A DNA stretch of 12,346 nucleotides from Lachnospiraceae bacterium UBA3632 (GTDB lineage Bacteria; Bacillota; Clostridia; Lachnospirales; Lachnospiraceae), in contig DFKZ01000092.1 in NCBI GenBank assembly GCA_002373975.1, positions 1 to 12,346 on the forward strand, read 5' to 3'. The position numbers were made by a program, and so were the translations under genes. Under the pieces are notes generated by a model that made no database searches, was not told the origin of the DNA, and saw nothing but the letters and a program-made list of their open reading frames with translations. Below are positions 6,774-12,346 of the stretch, one piece after another. Positions within the stretch are counted from its first letter, which is position 1. The number at the start of each line of letters is the position of its first letter.

Positions 6774-9007
6774 CAGCATTCAATAATGATATAATCTACA
6801 AACCCGAGCTCCTTGCTCCCGCCGGGGGCAAGGAGAGCTTTTTTGGGGTTTTGCGGGCCGGAGCAGATGCGGTATATCTTGCAGGTGAGCATTACGGAGC
6901 AAGGGCCTATGCCGAGAATTTTTCCAATGAAGAGCTGGAGAACTGCATAAGATATGCCCATTTATACGGCAAAAAGGTTTACATAACTATAAACACTCTG
7001 ATCAAAAACAGTGAGACCGATGATCTTATCAACTTTGTAAAGCCTTTTTATGAGTCCGGTGTTGACGGTGTTATTGTTCAGGATATTGGAATTATCAGCA
7101 TTATAAAAAAGAATTTTCCTTATCTTGAGATACATGCAAGTACCCAGATGAGCATTACCACCACATACGGAGCTGAATTCCTTAAAGGGATGGGAGTTAC
7201 AAGGATAGTTCCCGCAAGAGAGCTTTCTTTGGCTGAGATTAAGCGTATGAAGTCAGAAACCGGGCTTGAGCTGGAGTGCTTTATTCACGGTGCCATGTGT
7301 TACAGCTACTCGGGGCAGTGCCTTTTCAGCTCATGTATCGGCCTGCGAAGCGGTAACAGAGGCAAATGTGCTCAGCCCTGCAGATTGCCCTATAAGGTAG
7401 ACGGAAAAGAGATTTATCCCTTAAGCATGAAGGATATGTGCACTCTTAATATCCTTGATAAGCTTATAGATGCGGGTATTGATTCTTTCAAGATAGAGGG
7501 AAGAATGAAAAAGCCCGAATATGCCGCAGGCGTTACAGCCATTTACCGCAAATATATCGACAGGTACTTTGTCAATAAATCTCTTGATATAGACCCTGAA
7601 GATATCAGAACTCTTGAAGACCTTTATATCAGAAGCGAGATATCCGAAGGCTATTATGACAAGTATAACGGTAAAAGCATGATAACCGTCACTTCGCCTT
7701 CTTATAAAGGCGCTGATGATGCTGTGCTTGACAGGATAAGGGCAGACTATCTTTCTTCATCTCCGAATAAGCGCTTAAAACCTTTTGTGATTGACTTTGA
7801 GGCATCTTTTGTTGAAGGAAAGCCTGCATCCGTTACTGCAAAATGCGGTGATTTTAAGGCCACTGTGACAGGGGATGTTGTAGAAGCGGCCAAAAGCAGC
7901 CCTATCAGCACAGATGATATTGTCAGATCCTTAAAAAAGCTCGGTAACACTGTGTTTGAAGCAGAAGAGAGTTCTTTCAGGGATATTGTGGTTTCGGAGC
8001 GGGCATATTATCCCCTAAAGGGAATCAATGAACTGAGAAGAAAGGCTCTTTTTGAGCTGGAGCATCAGATAGCAGCCGTTAAAAAGGATATTCCCGAAAA
8101 CATTTCCGACTATATCGACAGTTCAAAGATAAACAACGTTAAGATAAGTCATAGTATGATCAATAAAAGCGATAAGCTTCACGTGCTGGTTTCATCCGCA
8201 GATCAGATAAAAGCATTATCACGCTTCAGCGATCGTATCGGAAGAATATATATTCCGGAAGATCTTATACTTAGAGCGGGCGTATCTGTTATAAATAATG
8301 CTGTTTTACCTGCGGATATTCCGATATTTTGTGCGCTTCCCTATATGAGACGTTATAAGGATACAGCTCTTGCGGACAAAATGAAAGAGCTGGCGCTTAA
8401 AGGCACTGTTAAGGGATTTCTTGTAAGAAATCTTGAAGACCTCACAATGATGCTCGCCTTTAAGGAAAATAACCCTGATATTATTCTGGCTTGCGATCAC
8501 ACTATTTATATCTGGAACGATCATGCAATAAAGCATCTCGGATCCTATGCAGACAGCTTAACATTGCCTCTTGAGCTGTCGGTAAGAGAGCAGAAAGCAG
8601 AGGCGGCGAATGCTCACGAAAAAGCCTTTGAAAAGATGATATACGGGAGATTTCCCCTGATGCAGAGCGCTAACTGCGTGCTTAAGACCTGCTTTGAATG
8701 CAGGAAAAAAGATGTTTCAAACAGGGGATTTATCTATATCAAAGACAGAACGGGCAGAATGCTTCCCGTTTATCCCGACTGCGAGCACTGCAACAACACC
8801 ATATATAATGCGGTGGTATACAGTGCATACGATCTAGATAAAGCGGGATTATCGGATAATGTCACTTTCAGGATCGATCTGACCGATGAAGATTACGATA
8901 ATACCGTGAAAGTGATGGGGTATTATTCGGGGATGATGGCTGGAGTAAAATCCGGAAAGCCCGAATGGGAATATACCACCGGATTCGATAAAAAGAGTAC
9001 AGAGTAA
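6770..9007 (+). CDS. U32-family protein, probable iron-sulfur RNA hydroxylase (RlhA/TrhP-like)
   Basis: Annotated as U32 peptidase in most genomes, this family is now known for prephenate-dependent RNA hydroxylation: E. coli RlhA on 23S rRNA C2501 and TrhP on tRNA U34. The 745-residue protein has the N-terminal TIM-barrel start PELLAPAGGKESFFGVLRAG (12-31), then GADAVYLAGEHYGAR, HASTQMS (122-128) and the family signature around FIHGAMCYSYSGQC (171-184). Cysteines 170, 177, 184, 189, 200 and 204 include the four expected to hold the Fe-S cluster, with NRGKCAQPCRLPY typical of this group. KIEGRMKKPEY (241-251) closes the core. The rest resembles the long form with a DUF3656-like middle domain and a C-terminal region with Cys636, Cys641/Cys644 and Cys671/Cys674, possibly a metal site. 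No Shine-Dalgarno is clear; the start overlaps zapA by four bases. Whether it acts on rRNA or tRNA cannot be read. True protease activity is possible but less likely. Confidence 0.85.
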   Translation: MTAFNNDIIYKPELLAPAGGKESFFGVLRAGADAVYLAGEHYGARAYAENFSNEELENCIRYAHLYGKKVYITINTLIKNSETDDLINFVKPFYESGVDGVIVQDIGIISIIKKNFPYLEIHASTQMSITTTYGAEFLKGMGVTRIVPARELSLAEIKRMKSETGLELECFIHGAMCYSYSGQCLFSSCIGLRSGNRGKCAQPCRLPYKVDGKEIYPLSMKDMCTLNILDKLIDAGIDSFKIEGRMKKPEYAAGVTAIYRKYIDRYFVNKSLDIDPEDIRTLEDLYIRSEISEGYYDKYNGKSMITVTSPSYKGADDAVLDRIRADYLSSSPNKRLKPFVIDFEASFVEGKPASVTAKCGDFKATVTGDVVEAAKSSPISTDDIVRSLKKLGNTVFEAEESSFRDIVVSERAYYPLKGINELRRKALFELEHQIAAVKKDIPENISDYIDSSKINNVKISHSMINKSDKLHVLVSSADQIKALSRFSDRIGRIYIPEDLILRAGVSVINNAVLPADIPIFCALPYMRRYKDTALADKMKELALKGTVKGFLVRNLEDLTMMLAFKENNPDIILACDHTIYIWNDHAIKHLGSYADSLTLPLELSVREQKAEAANAHEKAFEKMIYGRFPLMQSANCVLKTCFECRKKDVSNRGFIYIKDRTGRMLPVYPDCEHCNNTIYNAVVYSAYDLDKAGLSDNVTFRIDLTDEDYDNTVKVMGYYSGMMAGVKSGKPEWEYTTGFDKKSTE

Positions 9008-9012
9008 GGAAT

Positions 9013-10401
9013 ATGAGATTTATTTTACCTCAGATATCCAATTACATACTTGCATTTCTGATGATATGCTACGCGGCTCTGGCGCTTTTTGACTTCGCAG
9101 TCAAGAACGGCACCGGAAAGTCGGTTATCGCAGGATGCCAGAATATGTGCAATATCTTTATTGCATTAACAGGGTTCTTTCACCTTTATTATGTATCGGG
9201 AAAGCCTGTATATCTGATCATCTGTCTGGGCGTTGTAATGGCTCTTCTTATGATGCTTGGATTTACCAAGCTGATCTACAGAGATTCCAACAGGCTTCTT
9301 TTAAACAATATGTCCATGCTTTTTACAGTGGGAATACTTATTATCTCAAGGATTTCCACTGGAAAGGTGTTAAGGCAGTTTGTTGTTTTCCTGATAAGCC
9401 TGATGTTCAGCATGGCGATCCCTTTGATATTCATCAAGATCAATTTCCTCAGAAAGCTCAAATGGATATATGCGGGAGCAGGTCTTGCAATGATAGCATC
9501 CGTATATATAGCCGGCGAGGTCATCCATGGATCCAGGATAAATATTTCCGTATTCGGACTTACTTTCCAGCCCTCAGAAGCCGTAAAGATCCTCTTTATA
9601 TTCTTTCTGGCCGGAATGCTCTGGGATAATTATAAGTTTAAGAATATTGTGTTTACCGCTGTTGTGTCGGCTTTATTCGTGGTGATACTTGTCATTTCAA
9701 GGGATCTTGGCTCGGCGCTCATCTTTTATATCGTGTTTATGTTTGTTGTGTATGTATCAAGCGGCAATTATCTGTACCTCGTGGGTCTGCTTGGGCTCGG
9801 TGCGGGATTTTCCGTTGTGGCATATAAGCTTTTCTCCCATGTGAGAGTCAGATTCATGATATGGAAGGATCCCTGGAGTGATATCGATAATAAGGGATAT
9901 CAGATTGCTCAAAGCCTGTTTAAGATAACCGGCGGAGGGCTTTTTGGAATGGGACTCGGGAACGGAAGTCCCAAAGATATTCCCTATGTGGAGACCGACT
10001 TTATATTCTCAGCCATAACGGAAGAACTTGGGATCATCTTTGCCATCGGCTTACTTCTTGTATCCCTCAGCTCGTTTATAGAGATGATGAGGCTTGCCTC
10101 AAAGATCGTGGATCCTTTTTACAGGCTGATCGTATATGGAATAGCGCTTTCTCTTACCTTCCAGACATTCCTTACTGTCGGAGGAGGCACCAAATTCATT
10201 CCCCTTACAGGAGTGACTTATCCTCTTGTGAGCTACGGCGGAACATCCATGCTCGTATCCATGGTGATGTATTATATCGTACAGGCTGTTTATATCAAGC
10301 TTCGAAAAGAGACTGTAGATAATGCTCTAAAACCCTTTATTTTCCACAGGAAACCGGACAGGGACAGGAATAATGCAAATAGATCTAAAAAAGGTATTTG
10401 A
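9013..10401 (+). CDS. SEDS peptidoglycan glycosyltransferase, FtsW/RodA/SpoVE family
   Basis: SEDS proteins polymerise lipid II into glycan strands in partnership with a class B PBP. The 462-residue protein contains the family landmarks: FQPSEAVKILF (185-195), SRDLGSALIF (229-238) with Asp231 matching the catalytic Asp of RodA, the extracellular loop motif GYQIAQSLFKITGGGLFGMGLGNG (295-318), ITEELG (335-340) and PLTGVTYPLVSYGGTSML (397-414). FQPSE normally lies about 130 residues from the start; here the N-terminus is some 50-60 residues longer and holds about three extra hydrophobic segments (8-28, 44-61, 65-86) before the canonical first helix at about 98-115. That gives around 13 membrane segments rather than ten. 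The tail is basic (HRKPDRDRNNANRSKKGI). AAGGA (9006-9010) is only two bases from the ATG, so coupling with the U32 gene (5-base gap) is likely. FtsW and RodA cannot be told apart with certainty; ZapA nearby hints at division. Confidence 0.9.
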   Translation: MRFILPQISNYILAFLMICYAALALFDFAVKNGTGKSVIAGCQNMCNIFIALTGFFHLYYVSGKPVYLIICLGVVMALLMMLGFTKLIYRDSNRLLLNNMSMLFTVGILIISRISTGKVLRQFVVFLISLMFSMAIPLIFIKINFLRKLKWIYAGAGLAMIASVYIAGEVIHGSRINISVFGLTFQPSEAVKILFIFFLAGMLWDNYKFKNIVFTAVVSALFVVILVISRDLGSALIFYIVFMFVVYVSSGNYLYLVGLLGLGAGFSVVAYKLFSHVRVRFMIWKDPWSDIDNKGYQIAQSLFKITGGGLFGMGLGNGSPKDIPYVETDFIFSAITEELGIIFAIGLLLVSLSSFIEMMRLASKIVDPFYRLIVYGIALSLTFQTFLTVGGGTKFIPLTGVTYPLVSYGGTSMLVSMVMYYIVQAVYIKLRKETVDNALKPFIFHRKPDRDRNNANRSKKGI

Positions 10402-11809
10402 TTTTAAACCACAAAAAAAGAATATATATATATCAGCAGGTATTTTCATCGCTTTATTTGTAATGCTTGCGGTCTATATTACTACAGTGTATTTTAAGGA
10501 TTCAAAAGAGCTTCTTTCCAACAGCTATAACAAGCAGGAAGCCAATCTTCTTAAAAAGACCCTGAGGGGAGATATACTTTCCGCAGACGGGACCGTTCTT
10601 GCCTATTCAAAGCTTAATGCGGACGGCAGCCAGACAAGAGTTTATCCCTACGGAGGAATATTCTGTCATGCAGTTGGATATAATGCGTTTGGAAAGAACG
10701 GAATAGAAGCGCAGTCAAATTATTACCTGATAAATACAGGAGATTCCGTGCTTGACAGAGCTCAAAAATCTGGAGAAGGAGGCCTCGCTGACGGATATAC
10801 GGTGGTTTCAACCCTGAATTCCAAGCTTCAGCTGATGGCAGACGAGGCACTGGGAGACAGAGAGGGAGCTGTTATCGTAACTGATGTAAAAACAGGTAAG
10901 ATACTTGCTCTTGTATCGCATCCTTCATTTGACCCCAACAAGCTTGAAGAAAACTGGGATTATATAGCCGAGAATGATTCCTCGCCGCTTTTAAACAGAG
11001 TTACTCAGGGCTTTTATCCTCCGGGATCCGTATTTAAGATATTTACTGCTTATGAATATTACCGCGAGGGGATGGATTACGAAACCTACGGATTTGACTG
11101 CAACGGATATTTTAATGCTGACGGATACAGGATAAGCTGCTTTCACGGAGGGTCTCACGGGCATGTGGATTTTGAGACATCATTTGCCAAATCCTGTAAT
11201 TCATCCTTTGCAAATATAGGTACTTCTCTTAATAATGAGGAATTTAAAAAAGGGCTCTCAAACCTTTTATTCGGTACTGAGCTGCCCGCCGGATTTTACA
11301 ATCAGGGGATCTCTGTATCTTCATACGATATAAGCTCGGATTTTAAAAAGCTTCAGACTTCGATAGGTCAGGGAGATACTTCCGTTTCGCCCTATCATAT
11401 CAACCTTGTAACCATGGCAATAGCGGACGGTGGAGAGCTTATGGTTCCTTATCTGGTAGACAGCATAGAAGATTCAAGAGGCTTAACCATAAAAAAATAT
11501 CATCCGGAGAGTTACGGAGAACTGCTCACGGATGATGAATCGGCGTTTTTAAAAGAGCTTATGAGATCTGTTGTAACAAAAGGAACCGGCTCGCAGCTGA
11601 GCTCCGATATCTATGAAGCTGCCGGAAAAACCGGATCCGCAGAGTACAATAACCGCGGAGATTCCCACGGATGGTTTACGGGATTTGCGCCTTTGGATGA
11701 TCCGGAAATAGCGATCACCGTCATTGTGGAAAAGGGCGGTACCGGAAGTGAAAGCGCTGTTCCCATAGCAAAAAAACTGTTTGATCTGTATTTTGAAGAG
11801 ATCAGATAA
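10373..11809 (+). CDS. Class B penicillin-binding protein, D,D-transpeptidase (PbpA/PBP2-like)
   Basis: This 478-residue membrane-anchored enzyme cross-links peptidoglycan stems and should partner the SEDS protein encoded just before it. One transmembrane anchor lies at about 17-40 after a basic cytoplasmic start. A short dimerisation/pedestal region with RGDILSADGTVLAYS (65-79) precedes the transpeptidase domain, which has all three active-site motifs: Ser219-Val-Phe-Lys222 (PPGSVFK), Ser274-Cys-Asn276 and Lys419-Thr-Gly421 (GKTGSAEY). There are no PASTA repeats, and the length resembles actinobacterial PbpA and clostridial short PBP2 rather than the 580-700-residue PBP2 or PBP3. The start overlaps the SEDS gene by 29 bases; AGGGA (10360-10364) lies eight bases upstream and supports this ATG. 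The next gene converges from the other strand. Whether the pair serves septum or side wall is not decided by sequence alone. Confidence 0.93.
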   Translation: MQIDLKKVFDFKPQKKNIYISAGIFIALFVMLAVYITTVYFKDSKELLSNSYNKQEANLLKKTLRGDILSADGTVLAYSKLNADGSQTRVYPYGGIFCHAVGYNAFGKNGIEAQSNYYLINTGDSVLDRAQKSGEGGLADGYTVVSTLNSKLQLMADEALGDREGAVIVTDVKTGKILALVSHPSFDPNKLEENWDYIAENDSSPLLNRVTQGFYPPGSVFKIFTAYEYYREGMDYETYGFDCNGYFNADGYRISCFHGGSHGHVDFETSFAKSCNSSFANIGTSLNNEEFKKGLSNLLFGTELPAGFYNQGISVSSYDISSDFKKLQTSIGQGDTSVSPYHINLVTMAIADGGELMVPYLVDSIEDSRGLTIKKYHPESYGELLTDDESAFLKELMRSVVTKGTGSQLSSDIYEAAGKTGSAEYNNRGDSHGWFTGFAPLDDPEIAITVIVEKGGTGSESAVPIAKKLFDLYFEEIR

Positions 11810-11854
11810 AGGTGAGTTTCAATCCGCTTCACATCAGGTAAGGCGCTTGATCTC
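11798..11854. repeat. Seven-base inverted repeat spanning the convergent gene ends
   Basis: GAGATCA (11798-11804) and TGATCTC (11848-11854) are exact complements 43 bases apart, each lying inside the last codons of one of the two convergent genes. The loop is long and no T run follows on either strand, so this is not a convincing terminator. Between the two stop codons there are only 24 bases and no better hairpin. Confidence 0.2.
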
Positions 11855-12346
11855 AAGTTCGGGCTTGGACTGCAGATCCAATATTTCGCCCATCTCGGAC
11901 CTTAAAACAGGCCTTGAATAATTGGTGTTGTTTATCATTATTACCTCCCACTCGGATTCATCACTCAGCACCACCTTTGATCCGATCTGTGTGTTGGCAA
12001 TCTTGGCCATGAGGGGAAGAAGGATTTCAACATCGTATTTGTCGATGTTTTTCTCAAAATTGCCGAGTATCTGAAGCGGAGTAAAAGCATTTCTGAAGGA
12101 GCGGGGAGAGGCCATGGCAATATATGTGTCAACAATTGCCATGTATCTGGCATATTTGTCGATCCTGTCGCCACGCATATGATAGGGATAGCCGCTTCCG
12201 TCATATTTCTCATGATGCATGATAACGGCATTCTTTACATGCTCGTTAAGGTTCATATCCACTTTAACAATATTATAACCGATAACAGGGTGCTTTTTTA
12301 CTAAAGCGAATTCTTCCTCGGTAAGCTTACCCGGCTTCCAGAGTAT
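11834..12346 (-). CDS. HD-GYP domain phosphohydrolase, C-terminal part (5' end outside window)
   Basis: HD-GYP proteins usually hydrolyse cyclic di-GMP (some act on cGAMP) to control the motile-sessile switch. The minus-strand frame is open to the window edge and gives 170 residues. The first 28 (KPGKLTEEEFALVKKHPVIGY and neighbours) continue without a break into the part that starts at an internal GTG (12262), so that GTG is not the true start. Motifs seen are the KKHP ligand His (residue 19 of the visible part), HHEKYDGSGYP at 44-54 containing the GYP signature, and AIVDTY with Asp73. The usual second Asp of DxYDAMT is Ile here (DTYIAMAS), a small deviation. After the HD-GYP domain comes a tail of about 55 residues with IGSKVVLSDESEWEV and SRPVL, a short beta-rich extension common in clostridial HD-GYP proteins. 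The HD pair itself and any sensory domain are outside the window, so activity cannot be judged. Confidence 0.88.
   Translation of the reverse strand: MLWKPGKLTEEEFALVKKHPVIGYNIVKVDMNLNEHVKNAVIMHHEKYDGSGYPYHMRGDRIDKYARYMAIVDTYIAMASPRSFRNAFTPLQILGNFEKNIDKYDVEILLPLMAKIANTQIGSKVVLSDESEWEVIMINNTNYSRPVLRSEMGEILDLQSKPELEIKRLT

Noticed and set aside
6770..9007. Calling the U32 protein a collagenase-type secreted protease
   Set aside because: There is no signal peptide, the cysteine pattern fits an Fe-S RNA-modifying enzyme, and the characterised E. coli members hydroxylate RNA.
11834..12262. HD-GYP protein starting at the GTG at 12262
   Set aside because: The frame continues to the window edge and the upstream residues carry the conserved KPGKLTEEE and KKHP segments of the HD-GYP domain, so the gene starts outside the window.
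1..12346. Mobile elements, CRISPR arrays, toxin-antitoxin or phage-defence genes
   Set aside because: All coding space is taken by recognised housekeeping or transport families, and no terminal repeats, integrase, transposase or regular repeat array is seen.

Overview
The window reads as ordinary chromosomal DNA of a low-to-moderate G+C anaerobic Firmicute, most likely a member of the Lachnospiraceae (Butyrivibrio/Roseburia-like). This rests on protein character (class I IlvC end, short LeuC/LeuD, an MFAF-type RuvA, a ZapA with a long coiled coil, an HD-GYP protein with a Clostridia-style tail) and on gene order. It is an inference from memory of these families, not a database result. Coding density is very high: no gene-free stretch reaches 50 bases, and I see no RNA gene, mobile element, CRISPR array, attachment site or origin.

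Region 1 (1-3247, + strand) is the end of a branched-chain amino acid operon: the 3' part of ilvC, a membrane acyltransferase that starts inside the ilvC stop codon, then leuC and leuD, the two subunits of isopropylmalate isomerase. IlvC serves valine and isoleucine synthesis and LeuCD serves leucine. The acyltransferase is the outsider. Region 2 (3287-4660, +) is a MATE-family efflux protein whose start has no Shine-Dalgarno sequence.

Region 3 (4701-11809, +) is a tightly packed series: ruvA, ruvB, zapA, a U32-family protein (probable RNA hydroxylase), a SEDS glycosyltransferase (FtsW/RodA family) and a class B penicillin-binding protein. It joins Holliday-junction repair, Z-ring assembly, RNA modification and septal or lateral wall synthesis in one transcription direction. 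Several genes overlap (zapA/U32 by 4 bases, SEDS/PBP by 29), which suggests translational coupling. SEDS and PBP should form a polymerase-transpeptidase pair. A good promoter lies directly in front of ruvA, placed so that the mRNA would begin at or next to the ATG.

Region 4 (11834-12346, - strand) is the C-terminal part of an HD-GYP phosphohydrolase that converges on the PBP gene with only 24 bases between stop codons.

I did not find a convincing new system. The items most worth a second look are the apparent leaderless start of ruvA with an inverted repeat inside its promoter, the acyltransferase inside the amino acid operon, the extra N-terminal membrane segments of the SEDS protein, and the cysteine-rich C-terminus of the U32 protein.
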